A DNA stretch of 64,000 bases from Thermomonas flagellata (GTDB lineage: Bacteria > Pseudomonadota > Gammaproteobacteria > Xanthomonadales > Xanthomonadaceae). Of the stretch, positions 19,788-32,519 are shown piece by piece. Location of the stretch: the NCBI RefSeq assembly GCF_022419185.1, contig NZ_JAJOZK010000003.1, positions 1 to 64,000 of the forward strand. The letters run 5' to 3'. The notes under the pieces are model-generated. The model saw only the letters and a list, made by a program, of their open reading frames with translations, did not search any database and was not told the origin of the DNA. Within the stretch, counting starts at the first letter, position 1. Each line of letters starts with the position of its first letter. Made by a program: the position numbers and the translations under genes.

Positions 19788-19814
19788 GTGGTACGGCTTG
19801 AGGGGGGCAGGTCA
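19788..19814 (-). repeat. Right inverted repeat of second IS3 element
   Basis: On the minus strand it reads TGACCTGCCCCC and then CCGTACCACT. Its first three bases (TGA) also supply the stop codon of the truncated IS1595-type transposase. Confidence 0.8.
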
Positions 19815-20444
19815 GTAGGGGTACAGCCAGTTCTTGGCATAGCTCCAGAAGCCTTCGATGCCGTTGATATGGTCGCGCCCGACCGGTCGCCCCTTCTCCT
19901 TGCGGATGACCACATGGTCTCCGCGCAGCTTCAGGGTGGCGTAGGCCTGCCACTGGTCTGTGTAGTAAAGCGAGCCTTCGCGGGTGTGGGCATCGATCTG
20001 CTCCATGACCGCCCGACGGTCGTGTGTGGCGATCGGCATCGCCTTGACCTCGCCATTGCGCTTGATGATGCCGAACACGATCACCTTGCCTAGGGCACCC
20101 CAGCCACGAGGCCCGTGGCGAGCGCTTCCGAACGTGGTTTCATCGCATTCCACCGCGCCGGTGAACGGCGCCCGCCACTGCTCGGCATAGGCGCAGCAGG
20201 CGCGCAGCACCCGGTACATCTTCTCGGCCGTGTTGGCTCCGCAGACGGGCCTGAAGCGCTGCCGGTAGACCGGCACACCCAGCACGAAGCGCTCGATCAG
20301 TTGGCGCTTCTGAGCGTCCGTGAGCCTGATGCTTGCCCACGCTGACAGCTCCTCCCGCTGGCGATGGCCGCAGGCCTTGCACTTGTACCGACCATCGGCC
20401 AACGCCCAGAACCGGGCACGTCCACAGGCAGTGCACTTACGCAT
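19812..20444 (-). pseudogene. IS1595-family transposase, C-terminally truncated
   Basis: 210 codons of an ISXO2-like transposase. The N-terminal zinc ribbon is clear (CTAC at 4-7, CKAC further on), followed by ECDETTFG and YYTDQWQAY, which hold the first two catalytic Asp, and HINGIEGFWSYAKNWL. Related proteins continue beyond this WLYPY point for a further C-terminal stretch; here the frame runs straight into the IS3 end, whose TGA terminates it. Only one end of the parent element remains (somewhere in 20445-20490), so it is a dead remnant. Confidence 0.82.
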
Positions 20445-20490
20445 GAGAACCAGCCTAAGCTGGTCCAGAAACTAGGGGAATTACCAAATG

Positions 20491-20515
20491 AAAACGCCGG
20501 CACGAGGCCGGCGTT
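20491..20515 (-). terminator. Rho-independent terminator after tRNA-Arg
   Basis: Perfect 9-bp stem AACGCCGGC/GCCGGCGTT with a 5-nt loop, followed on the minus strand by TTTT. It sits 8 bp beyond the tRNA 3' end and marks the limit of the mobile-element block. Confidence 0.85.
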
Positions 20516-20522
20516 GCGACGA

Positions 20523-20599
20523 TGGCGCGCCCGGAAGGATTCGAACCTCCGACCCCCAAGTTCGTAGCCTGGTGCTCTATCCAACTGAGCTACGGGCGC
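20523..20599 (-). tRNA. tRNA-Arg(ACG)
   Basis: A 77-nt cloverleaf: acceptor GCGCCCG/CGGGCGC, anticodon stem CCAGG/CTTGG with loop CTACGAA (anticodon ACG), T-loop GGTTCGAATCC, and CCA encoded at the 3' end. It reads CGU-family arginine codons after A34 editing. Confidence 0.97.
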
Positions 20600-20610
20600 G
20601 TAGAAGTAAA

Positions 20611-20639
20611 ATTATGCGGCAACCGGGTCGGTGCGTCAA
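20611..20639 (-). promoter_or_regulatory. Sigma-70 promoter of tRNA-Arg
   Basis: TTGACG, a 17-bp spacer and CATAAT on the minus strand. The expected start is about 5 nt before the mature tRNA 5' end. A/T-rich context is unusual for this genome. Confidence 0.8.
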
Positions 20640-20690
20640 CGCAAAATCGTCTTCGATCGACCGCCTTGCCATCCGCGCATCGCCGCCGGG

Positions 20691-20783
20691 TGGCGGAGAC
20701 TGAGGGATTCGAACCCTCGATGGAGCTTTTGGCCCCATACTCCCTTAGCAGGGGAGCCCCTTCGGCCTCTCGGGCAAGTCTCC
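20691..20783 (-). tRNA. tRNA-Ser(GCT)
   Basis: A 93-nt class II tRNA with a long variable arm: acceptor GGAGACT/AGTCTCC, anticodon loop CTGCTAA (GCT) between CTCCC and GGGAG, T-arm GAGGGTTCGAATCCCTC, and encoded CCA. Its position next to csrA and alaS is the usual one in Xanthomonadaceae (recalled). Confidence 0.97.
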
Positions 20784-20806
20784 GTGGGGCGATCCGCGAG
20801 CCGGCA

Positions 20807-20835
20807 AGGATACAGGCAGGCGGCGCATCCGGCAA
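20807..20835 (-). promoter_or_regulatory. Sigma-70 promoter of tRNA-Ser
   Basis: TTGCCG, 17-bp spacer, TATCCT on the minus strand. A GC-rich discriminator follows, as in growth-rate-controlled stable-RNA promoters. Confidence 0.65.
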
Positions 20836-20856
20836 ACCCGCGCCGCTGCCTCGCGC

Positions 20857-21054
20857 TCATTCCTCTTGGCGAGACGCCGCCTTGGCGGCCTCGTCGGACT
20901 GGATGCGCTGGTAGATCTCCTCGCGATGGACGGCCACGTCCTTCGGCGCGGTGATGCCGATGCGCACCTGGTTGCCCTTCACGCCCAGCACGGTCACGGT
21001 GATGGCGTCCCCGATCATGAGGGTCTCACCGACACGCCGAGTCAGGATCAACAT
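20857..21054 (-). CDS. csrA: Carbon storage regulator CsrA
   Basis: A 65-residue RNA-binding post-transcriptional regulator starting [16 protein letters not shown], with the RNA-contact segments LTRR and [10 protein letters not shown] intact and the normal short length with a variable tail. It binds GGA motifs in 5' leaders to control carbon flow, motility and biofilm. SD AGGAGAG precedes the ATG. It lies downstream of alaS on the same strand after 112 bp, and upstream of the tRNA-Ser gene. Confidence 0.98.
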   Translation of the reverse strand: MLILTRRVGETLMIGDAITVTVLGVKGNQVRIGITAPKDVAVHREEIYQRIQSDEAAKAASRQEE

Positions 21055-21166
21055 GCTGCAACTCTCCTGTCGCTAACGGCAGCGCCGCGGAACCCGGTTC
21101 CGCCACGTCCTGCATCGCATTCGTCCGATGATACGGGGCGGCGTTCAGCTTCGACAAGACACATCT

Positions 21167-23812
<2,646 letters not shown>

Positions 23813-24022
23813 GCAGGCGGCGGAGGATGGCGGGACCGGCGCGCCGGGCCCCGCGGGCGGACGCAACCGGCCTGGCGGCCGAGTCCGCTAGTGTACACAG
23901 CCATTGCGACGATGCCGGGCGCGCGCCGCTGCGCCCCGCCTGCGCTTGCGGTGGTTGCAGCGATCGGGCCGGCGCGGCCCTGCCGGGACCGCGCCGCGGG
24001 CTGCCCGGGATCGGCGATGGCT

Positions 24023-24540
24023 CTACGCCCCCGCGTCCAGGTCCTCGTCCTCGGCGGCATGCTCCGCCAGCACCTGCGCGGCCAGTTCGCGCCCGAACCC
24101 CCGCCGCCGCAGCAGGTCATGGGCCTTGCGCCGCGCCGGCGGATCGCCCGCCTGCCCGTGGCGCCGGCGCAGCAGGCGGCGGGCGGCCGCCTCCCACTCC
24201 TCCGCCGGGCAGGCGGCGAGTACTTCGGCGATGAGGTCGGCGCCGAGGCCGTGGGTGCCCAGTTCCGCGCGCACCCAGGCCGGCCCATAGCCGGAGGCCA
24301 GGCGGGCGCGCAGCAGGGACTCGGCGAAGCGGCGGTCGTCCTGCCAACCGGCGGCGGCCAGGCGCGCCACCGCCTGCGCCGCTTCTTCGGCCGGCACCCC
24401 GCGCGCGGCGAGCTTGCCGGCCAATTCCCGCTGCGAATGCTCGCGCCGCACCAGCAGGCCGAGCGCCCGCTGCAGCGGCGGCGGCTCCGGCCGGCGGCGG
24501 CCGCCGCGCCTGCCGCCCGCGCTGCCGCCGGGGTCCTGGC

Positions 24541-24544
<4 letters not shown>
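24023..24544 (-). CDS. recX: Regulatory protein RecX
   Basis: A 173-residue RecA modulator built of three-helix repeats ([20 protein letters not shown], then [14 protein letters not shown]). RecX caps RecA filaments and limits RecA activity. The ATG overlaps the recA stop as ATGA, so it is translationally coupled to recA. The basic, Gly/Arg-rich N-terminal extension (about residues 5-22) is longer than in the E. coli protein. Confidence 0.95.
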
Positions 24545-25575
<1,031 letters not shown>

Positions 25576-25628
25576 CGGGATGCTCCTCGCGTCGTGAATG
25601 TCTGGGATGGGGACAGCCTAGGCCGGCG

Positions 25629-25649
25629 GCGTCGCACGGGCTGCGACGC
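25629..25649. other. Hairpin between lexA and recA
   Basis: Perfect 8-bp inverted repeat GCGTCGCA/TGCGACGC with a 5-nt loop in the lexA-recA spacer. No T-tract follows on the minus strand, so it is not an ordinary terminator. It could attenuate read-through or shape the recA leader. Confidence 0.4.
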
Positions 25650-25750
25650 GACCCGCCGGAAGGGAAGGATCGCCGGCACCGGCCGTGGGCGCGATCGGGA
25701 AAGCCCGCGCCCCGGCTCGGATTGCCGCCCGCGGGCGCCCGGGCCGGGGC

Positions 25751-26386
25751 CTACGCATGCGGGCGCACCAGGCCGCAGTACAGGCCCTCGATGGCGAAGT
25801 CCTGGCCCGGGCGGACCTCGATCGGAGCATAGTCCGGGTTGCGCGGCAGCAGGCGGATGCGGCCGCCGGAGACCTTGAGCAGCTTGACGGTGATCTCCTC
25901 GTCGATGCGCGCGATCACCACCTGCCCGCTGCGCGCCTCGGACGTGCGGTGCACGCCGATCAGGTCGCCGTCGAAGATGCCCTCCTCGCGCATGGAGTCC
26001 CCGCGCACCCGCAGCAGGTAGTCCGGGGCCGGCGAGAAGAAGGCGCGATCCAGCAGCAGGACCTGCTCACTGCCGATGTCGGCGCCGATCGGGACGCCGG
26101 CCGCGACCTGCCCCAGGACCGGCAGGCGCAGGATTTCGTCCTCGGCCGGCAGTTCCAGCTGGCGCGGGCCGTCCGGCCACTGCCGCAGGCGCAGCCCGCG
26201 CGCGCGCCCGGGCACGCGCTCGATCATCCCGGCCGCCTGCAGCGCCTCCAGGTGGTACTGGGCGGCGCGCACGCCCTTGAAGCCGAAGGCGCGGGCGATC
26301 TCCGCCTGTGACGGCGCATAGCCGTCGGCCTCGATGCGTTCGGCGATGAAGGCGTGGATGGCACGCTGGGTGGCGGTGAGCGGCAT
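25751..26386 (-). CDS. lexA: LexA repressor
   Basis: A 211-residue SOS repressor. It has an N-terminal winged HTH ([20 protein letters not shown]), the autocleavage Ala-Gly in [10 protein letters not shown], the catalytic Ser in RGDSMREEG and the Lys in EITVKLLKV. It is the Xanthomonas type. The ATG at 26386 gives the conserved N-terminus [10 protein letters not shown]; no better start exists, yet the LexA box lies one base upstream and no SD is possible. Placed upstream of recA-recX with a 175-bp spacer. Confidence 0.97.
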   Translation of the reverse strand: MPLTATQRAIHAFIAERIEADGYAPSQAEIARAFGFKGVRAAQYHLEALQAAGMIERVPGRARGLRLRQWPDGPRQLELPAEDEILRLPVLGQVAAGVPIGADIGSEQVLLLDRAFFSPAPDYLLRVRGDSMREEGIFDGDLIGVHRTSEARSGQVVIARIDEEITVKLLKVSGGRIRLLPRNPDYAPIEVRPGQDFAIEGLYCGLVRPHA

Positions 26387-26387
26387 G

Positions 26388-26406
26388 TTAGTAGCATTGC
26401 TACTAA
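26388..26406. promoter_or_regulatory. LexA (SOS) box
   Basis: TTAGTAGCATTGCTACTAA, an almost perfect palindrome, matches the Xanthomonas/Xylella LexA consensus (TTAG...TACTAA; recalled). It directly abuts the lexA start codon, indicating autoregulation. Confidence 0.93.
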
Positions 26407-26417
26407 TGCCGCCGCTG

Positions 26418-26933
26418 TCAAGCCGGCGCATCCTCCAACTGCCGCAGCAGGCCGGCCAGCGCCGCCGCGACCGTCTGCCGGCGCACCGCCTCGCGGTCGC
26501 CCGCGAACCGGAACAGTTCCGCGCGCGCGTAGCCGCCGCGGCGCTTCCAGCCGATCCACACGCTGCCGACCGGCTTGTCCGGGCTGCCACCGCCGGGGCC
26601 GGCGATGCCGGTGACCGCGACCGCGAGGGTGGCACCGGAATGCACCAGCGCCCCGGACACCATTTCCACCGCGGTCTCGCGGCTGACCGCGCCGAACTGC
26701 TCGAGGGTTTGCGGACGCACCCCCAAGAGCGCCTGCTTGGCCTCGTAGCTGTAGGCGACCATGCCGCAGTCGAACCAGGCCGAGGAGCCCGGGATGTCGG
26801 TCATGCACTTGGCGATCCAGCCGCCGGTGCAGCTTTCGGCCGTGACCAGCATCTGGCGCGCGGCCTGCAGGCGCGCGCCGAGGTCGCGCGCGAGGGCATC
26901 GAGGTCGGCATCGGTCGGGACGGCAGTGGTCAT
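26418..26933 (-). CDS. pncC: Nicotinamide-nucleotide amidohydrolase (CinA C-terminal family)
   Basis: A 171-residue single-domain CinA-C protein that deamidates NMN to NaMN in NAD recycling. Family landmarks are clear: TAESCTGGWIAK, DIPGSSAWFDCGMVAYS, VAVTGIAGPGGG and KPVGSVWIGW. The ATG at 26933 is preferred to one at 26951, since the family begins close to the first helix. It is upstream of lexA-recA, a frequent association of cinA genes with recA. Confidence 0.94.
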   Translation of the reverse strand: MTTAVPTDADLDALARDLGARLQAARQMLVTAESCTGGWIAKCMTDIPGSSAWFDCGMVAYSYEAKQALLGVRPQTLEQFGAVSRETAVEMVSGALVHSGATLAVAVTGIAGPGGGSPDKPVGSVWIGWKRRGGYARAELFRFAGDREAVRRQTVAAALAGLLRQLEDAPA

Positions 26934-27108
26934 CGGCAGCGCTGCGGGCATGGGATGGGCGCCAGTTGTAGCACCCTTCCCGGCCCGGCGACCGGTCCGA
27001 CCGTGGGACCGTGGCGGGGATGCAGGATGCTCGGCCGTTCCTGGCCGCCGCGCCCGAAACGCAAGGCCGGCCCGGGGGCCGGCCTTGCGTCCATCGCGGC
27101 AGCGAGGC

Positions 27109-29613
27109 TCAGAAGCGCTTGCGCAGGGTCGCCCCGTACATCCGCGGCGCGCCGAGGAAGGCGTTCCACGAACCGGCCTGCAGCGGCGCGTCGAAGGCCA
27201 CCTGCATGTACTTGGCGTTGGTCAGGTTCTCCGCCCACAGTTCGAAGGTCCAGTCGCGGTCGCGGCTGCCGATCCCGACCCGGGCATTGACCAGAGTGTA
27301 GGCCGGCTGCAGCTTCTCCGGGTCGAGGTCGGAGCCGGTGTTGTACTTGGTCATGTACTTGGCGCCCAGGTGCAGGCGCAGCAGCAGGTCGGCGCCGACG
27401 TCGAACTCGTAGGTGGCCGAGCCGGTCAGCGACCACTTCGGCGCGAAGCTGACGGTATTGCCCGGCAGCAGGCGCAGGTCGGCGTCCGGCAGCGGATCGC
27501 GCCCGTACCTGGTATCGGCATAGGTGGCGCCGCCCTGCAGGAACAGGCCGCCGTGCTGGTACAGGATCTCGGTGTCCAGGCCCTTGGAGGTGACCTTCGG
27601 GATCGCGCGCACCACGAAGCTGGTGCCAAGGAAGCTGTTGAGCTGGAAGTCCTTGTAGATCTGGTGGAACAAGGTGCCGTTGAGCAGCAGGTTGCCGCCC
27701 AGCCAGGTGGTCTTGGCGCCCAGTTCGTAGCTGTCCACGAACTCGGCCGGGAACGAGGTGTCGTTGACCGGGATCACGCCGGCGGTGCCGCTGGACAGGC
27801 CGTTGTTGGACTGCACGCGGTCGAAGTTGAAGCCGCCGGCCTTGTAGCCGCGCGCAGCCGAGGCGTAGGTCATCACGTGCTCGTTCCAGCGGTACGCCGC
27901 CTTCAGGGTGCCCGACCACTCGCCCTCGGACAGGCGCTGGCGGGTGCTGCGGCCGTTGTGCTGCGGATTGACCCAGGGCAGGCAGCTGAAGCCGATCACG
28001 GTCGGCGCCGCCGCGCTGGCCTGGGCCACGGTCAGGCCGCGCGCGACCAGCGCGGCCACCACCTGCGCCGGGTTGGCCAGCATCGCGCCGCAGCCGAGAC
28101 CGCCGTTGGGGTTGCTGTACTGCGAGGCGAGCGTCTTCTTTTCCTTCGTGTAGCGCAGGCCGAGGGTGAAGTCGAGGCGCTCGCTGGCGTGCCAGGTGTT
28201 GTTGGTGAACAGCGCGGTGCTCTTGGCGTTCTGGCGGTAGGTGTCGGCCGCGGCATGGCCGAGGAACACGGTGCCGGCCGGGCGCCCGGACGCCTGCGAC
28301 AGGAACAGCGGCGCAGTCGGGCTGGTACCCAGCGCCGGGTTGATCCGGCTCAGGATCGCGATCGACAGGTACGGCTCGTAGGCGGCGCCGACCCGGTAGG
28401 CCTCGTTGCGGTCGAGGTCCTCGTTGGAATAGAACAGCCCGACCAGCCAGTCGACATGGTCGTTGCTGCCGGCCAGCCGCAGTTCCTGGCTGAAGGTGTC
28501 GAACGCGCTGTAGCTGTCGCGCTTGTCCGGGTTGCGGTAGAGAATGTCGGCAGTCGTGTAGTCGTAATCGAGGCCGTTGACCGTACTCCACTTGCGCTTG
28601 GCGGTGATCGAGGTCAGGGTCGCGCCGCCGAACCACGGGGTGGTCCAGTCGGCCTGCAGCGACAGCCCCTCGTCGCGCACGCGCTGGGCGGTGCTGCGGT
28701 TGCTCCAGGCGACCCGCGCGTACGGGTCGGCGACCGGCGCCACCCCGGAGTCGGGGACCAGCGCGTCGATGATGGCGGCGGTCGGGCCGCGGATGATGGT
28801 CACCGCCGTGCAGCAGTCCTCGTTGCGGCGGGTGAAGTCGGCCGCGAGATTGAAGCTCAGGGTGTCGGTCGGATCCCAGCGGTACTGCGCGCGCACCGTG
28901 TAGAAATTGCGGTTGAAGTCGCGCGTCGCCTCGCGCGGGCCGGTGCCGGTGTTGACCTTGATGAAGCCCTCGCGGCTGCGGTCGGCGGCATACAGCCGGA
29001 ACGCGGAGTGCTCCCCGATCGGCAGGTTGAAGCTGCCGGCCAGGCCGAACGCGGAGTAGTTGCCGGCGGTCAGTTCGACGTCGGCGGCCGGCTCGAAGTC
29101 CGGGCGGCGGGTGACGATGTTGATCACGCCGGCCGAGGTGTTCTTGCCGAACAGGGTGCCCTGCGGGCCCTTGAGCACTTCGATCCGCTCCAGCTCGCCG
29201 AGGTCGCCGAAGCCGACCCCGTTGCGCGGGCGGTACACCCCGTCAATCACGATCCCGACCGAGGACTCCAGGCCGATGTTGTCGCCCACGGTGCCGATGC
29301 CGCGGATGCGCGCCACCGTCTGCGCCTCGCTCTGGGTGCTGGTCACGGTCAGGCCCGGGACCACGGTCTGCAGATCCTTGATGTCGCGCACGCCGTTTTC
29401 CTGCAAGGTCTCGGCGGACAGCGCGGTGACCATCACCGGCACGTCCTGCAGGGCCTCCTCGCGCTTCTGCGCGGTCACCACCAGCTTGTCGAGCGTCTTC
29501 GGTTCGTCGCGGCCCGGCGCTTCCTGCGCATGCGCCGGCAGCGCACAGGTGGCGATCAGCCCGGCCAGCACGGCGATGGCCAGCGGCGTGGGTCGTGGAT
29601 GCATGGCGTTCAT
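27109..29613 (-). CDS. TonB-dependent receptor, ligand unknown
   Basis: An 834-residue outer-membrane receptor with a signal peptide (to about residue 29, ALPAHAQ), a TonB-box region LDKLVVTAQ (41-49), a plug domain (VPVMVTALSAETLQENGV, then GPQGTLFGKNTSAGVINI) and a barrel ending LRKRF. It resembles the broad FecA/CirA-like group common in Sphingomonadales and Xanthomonadales. GGGGGAAG precedes the ATG. It stands alone between pncC and mutS with no enzyme or regulator beside it, so the ligand cannot be guessed. Confidence 0.93.
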   Translation of the reverse strand: MNAMHPRPTPLAIAVLAGLIATCALPAHAQEAPGRDEPKTLDKLVVTAQKREEALQDVPVMVTALSAETLQENGVRDIKDLQTVVPGLTVTSTQSEAQTVARIRGIGTVGDNIGLESSVGIVIDGVYRPRNGVGFGDLGELERIEVLKGPQGTLFGKNTSAGVINIVTRRPDFEPAADVELTAGNYSAFGLAGSFNLPIGEHSAFRLYAADRSREGFIKVNTGTGPREATRDFNRNFYTVRAQYRWDPTDTLSFNLAADFTRRNEDCCTAVTIIRGPTAAIIDALVPDSGVAPVADPYARVAWSNRSTAQRVRDEGLSLQADWTTPWFGGATLTSITAKRKWSTVNGLDYDYTTADILYRNPDKRDSYSAFDTFSQELRLAGSNDHVDWLVGLFYSNEDLDRNEAYRVGAAYEPYLSIAILSRINPALGTSPTAPLFLSQASGRPAGTVFLGHAAADTYRQNAKSTALFTNNTWHASERLDFTLGLRYTKEKKTLASQYSNPNGGLGCGAMLANPAQVVAALVARGLTVAQASAAAPTVIGFSCLPWVNPQHNGRSTRQRLSEGEWSGTLKAAYRWNEHVMTYASAARGYKAGGFNFDRVQSNNGLSSGTAGVIPVNDTSFPAEFVDSYELGAKTTWLGGNLLLNGTLFHQIYKDFQLNSFLGTSFVVRAIPKVTSKGLDTEILYQHGGLFLQGGATYADTRYGRDPLPDADLRLLPGNTVSFAPKWSLTGSATYEFDVGADLLLRLHLGAKYMTKYNTGSDLDPEKLQPAYTLVNARVGIGSRDRDWTFELWAENLTNAKYMQVAFDAPLQAGSWNAFLGAPRMYGATLRKRF

Positions 29614-29849
29614 AGGTCTTCCCCCGGATGGATGGCGATGGAACCGATGTGCGCAGGCGCCCGCCGTCGTGCATGCAACGGCGGATCGTCGCGGGTGCGG
29701 CCACGTGGGGGATGGACGCGCGGCGCGCGCCCCTGCGCACCGGATGTGAACGCTAGCACATCGGCGCGCGCCCGCGCAGCCGGCGGCTGCATTCGCCCCG
29801 ATCACGGCGGCCGATGCGGCACACTATCGCGCCCGCCGCCGCCCCCGCC

Positions 29850-32453
29850 ATGCCCTCGGACCCGCACACCCCGCTGATGCGCCAGTACTTCGCCGCCAAG
29901 GCGGAGCATCCGGACGTGCTGCTGTTCTTCCGGATGGGGGATTTCTACGAGTTGTTCTACGACGACGCGCGCAAGGCGGCGCGGCTGCTGGACATCACCC
30001 TGACCCAGCGCGGGCAGTCGGCCGGCCAGCCGATCCCGATGGCCGGGGTGCCGGTGCACGCCTACGAGGGCTACCTGGCGCGGCTGGTGGCGCTGGGCGA
30101 ATCGGTGGCGATCTGCGAGCAGATCGGCGACCCGGCGACCAGCAAGGGCCTGGTCGAACGCAAGGTGGTGCGCATCGTCACCCCCGGCACCGTCACCGAC
30201 GAGGCGCTGCTGGACGAACGCCGCGACACCCTGCTGCTGGCGATCAGCCGCGGCAAGGGTGGCTACGGCCTGGCCTGGGCGGACCTGGCCAGCGGCCGCC
30301 TGCGCGCCAGCGAGGTGGCCGGCGAGGACGCGCTGGAAGCCGAGTTGGCGCGCCTTGCGCCGGCGGAGACCCTGATCGCGGACGAGGACGGCTGGCCGCC
30401 CTGCGTGCAGGAGGCGCGCGGCCTGCGCCGGCGCCCGCCGTGGCTGTTCGACCCCGACTCCGGCCGCCGCCAGCTACTGCAGTTCTTCGGCGTGCACGAT
30501 CTCACCGGCTTCGGCCTGGACGACCGCCCGCTGGCGATCGCCGCCGCCGCCGCGGTGCTGGGCTACGTGGAGGAAACCCAGAAGCAGCGGCTGCCGCACC
30601 TGCGCAGCATCGCGCTGGAGGCCGGCGACGAGGCGATCGCGATGAACGCCGCCACCCGCCGCCACCTCGAGCTGGACAGCCGGGTGGACGGCGATACCCG
30701 CGCCACCCTGCTCGGCGTGCTCGACAGCACCATCACCCCGATGGGCGGCCGCCTGCTGCGGCGCTGGCTGCACCGCCCGCTGCGCGAGCGCGCACCGCTG
30801 CGCCAGCGTCAGCACGCGGTGCAGGCGCTGCTGGACGGCGGCACCCAGGTGCCGCTGCGCGAGGCGTTCCGCGGACTGGGCGACATGGAGCGCATCCTCG
30901 CCCGGGTGGCCCTGCGCAGCGCGCGTCCGCGCGACCTGGCCACCCTGCGCGACGGCCTGTCCGCGCTGCCGGCGATCCGCGCGCTGCTGGCGCCGCTGGA
31001 CTCGCCGCGGCTGCAGGCGCTGCACGCCGAACTGGGCGAACACGCCGCCACCGCCGCCCACCTCCAGGCCGCGCTGGTCGCGCAGCCGCCGCTGCTGGCG
31101 CGCGACGGCGGGGTGATCGCGGACGGCTTCGACGCCGAACTGGACGAACTGCGCCGGCTGTCCACCCATGCCGACCAGTTCCTGCTCGACCTGGAGGCGC
31201 GCGAGCGCGCCGCCACCGGCATCGCCAGCCTGAAGGTCGGCTACAACCGGGTGCACGGCTACTACATCGAGATCGGCAAGGCCCACAGCGACAAGGTCCC
31301 GGTGCACTACACCCGGCGCCAGACCCTGACCGGCGCCGAGCGCTACATCACCGAGGAGCTGAAAGGCTTCGAGGACAAGGTGCTGTCCGCGCGCGAACGC
31401 GCGCTGGCGCGCGAGAAGCTGCTGTACGAGGGATTGCTGGATACCCTCAACGGCGTGCTGGAGCCGCTGCGCCGCTGCGCGCTGGCGCTGTCCGAACTGG
31501 ACGTGCTGGCGTGCTTCGCCGAGCGCGCGCTGGCGCTGGACTGGAACCGGCCCGAGCTGCGCGACGCGCCCGGCCTGCGCATCGAACGCGGCCGCCACCC
31601 GGTGGTGGAGGCGCTGCGCGATGCGCCGTTCGAACCCAACGACCTGGTGTTCGACGCCGAGGCCGAGGGCGGCGGCACCCGCATGTACGTCATCACCGGC
31701 CCGAACATGGGCGGCAAGTCCACCTTCATGCGCCAGAACGCGCTGATCGTGCTGCTCGCCCACATCGGCAGCTTCGTGCCCGCCGCGCGCGCCGAAATTG
31801 GCCCGATCGACCGCATCCTCACCCGCATCGGCGCCGGCGACGACCTCGCCCGCGGCCAGTCCACCTTCATGGTGGAGATGAGCGAGACCGCCTACATCCT
31901 GCACCACGCCACCGAGCAGTCGCTGGTGCTGATGGACGAAATCGGCCGCGGCACCTCCACCTACGACGGGCTGGCGCTGGCCGACGCGGTGGCGCGCCAG
32001 CTGGCGACGGTGAACCGCAGCTACACCCTGTTCGCCACCCACTATTTCGAACTGACCGCGCTGGCCGAACCGGGCAGCGGCATCGCCAACCTGCACCTGG
32101 ACGCGGTGGAGCACGGCGAGGCGCTGGTGTTCATGCACGCAGTGCGCCCGGGCCCGGCCAACCGCAGCTTCGGCCTGCAGGTCGCGGCGCTGGCCGGGCT
32201 GCCGCGGACCGTGCTGCAGCAGGCGCGCGCGCGCCTGGCGGAACTGGAGGCGCAGGCACGCGAGGCACCACTACCTGCGATGACCGCGCCGGCGCTCGAA
32301 GCCCCGCAGCAGTTCGGGCTGTTCCCGCCTGCCTCCGCCGCGCTGGAAGCGCTGGCCGCGCTGGACCCGGACGCGCTCAGCCCGCGCCAGGCACTGGAGG
32401 CGCTGTACCGGCTGAAGGCGCTGGCGACGGCCTCCGGCGCCGGCCGGCCTTGA
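29850..32453 (+). CDS. mutS: DNA mismatch repair protein MutS
   Basis: An 867-residue mismatch-recognition ATPase. The mismatch-binding motif is present near the N-terminus ([15 protein letters not shown]), followed by connector, lever and clamp domains, and the ATPase with Walker [24 protein letters not shown] and ATHYFEL. I chose the ATG at 29850 ([14 protein letters not shown]); one at 29814 is in frame but less conserved. It is divergent from the TonB receptor with about 240 bp between. Confidence 0.98.
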   Translation: MPSDPHTPLMRQYFAAKAEHPDVLLFFRMGDFYELFYDDARKAARLLDITLTQRGQSAGQPIPMAGVPVHAYEGYLARLVALGESVAICEQIGDPATSKGLVERKVVRIVTPGTVTDEALLDERRDTLLLAISRGKGGYGLAWADLASGRLRASEVAGEDALEAELARLAPAETLIADEDGWPPCVQEARGLRRRPPWLFDPDSGRRQLLQFFGVHDLTGFGLDDRPLAIAAAAAVLGYVEETQKQRLPHLRSIALEAGDEAIAMNAATRRHLELDSRVDGDTRATLLGVLDSTITPMGGRLLRRWLHRPLRERAPLRQRQHAVQALLDGGTQVPLREAFRGLGDMERILARVALRSARPRDLATLRDGLSALPAIRALLAPLDSPRLQALHAELGEHAATAAHLQAALVAQPPLLARDGGVIADGFDAELDELRRLSTHADQFLLDLEARERAATGIASLKVGYNRVHGYYIEIGKAHSDKVPVHYTRRQTLTGAERYITEELKGFEDKVLSARERALAREKLLYEGLLDTLNGVLEPLRRCALALSELDVLACFAERALALDWNRPELRDAPGLRIERGRHPVVEALRDAPFEPNDLVFDAEAEGGGTRMYVITGPNMGGKSTFMRQNALIVLLAHIGSFVPAARAEIGPIDRILTRIGAGDDLARGQSTFMVEMSETAYILHHATEQSLVLMDEIGRGTSTYDGLALADAVARQLATVNRSYTLFATHYFELTALAEPGSGIANLHLDAVEHGEALVFMHAVRPGPANRSFGLQVAALAGLPRTVLQQARARLAELEAQAREAPLPAMTAPALEAPQQFGLFPPASAALEALAALDPDALSPRQALEALYRLKALATASGAGRP

Positions 32454-32519
32454 CGCCGCGCGCGGCCGGGCCTGCTAGGGTGGCAGTGGGACTCCCCCGT
32501 ACCGGAGGAGCCTGCCGCC

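Larger units (their letters stand above)
18587..19814 (-). mobile_element. Complete IS3-family insertion sequence (second, different copy)
   Basis: A 1228-bp element. The left end TGACCTGCCCCC...CCGTACCACT is matched on the other strand by TGACCTGCCCCC...CCGTACCACT at the right end, and both continue to GAGAGTCCG / TAGAGTCCG. Flanks (cga left, gta right) are not duplicated. It interrupts a tape-measure gene on one side and an IS1595-type transposase on the other. Its OrfB differs clearly from that of the first element, so the two are not copies of one IS. Confidence 0.88.
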
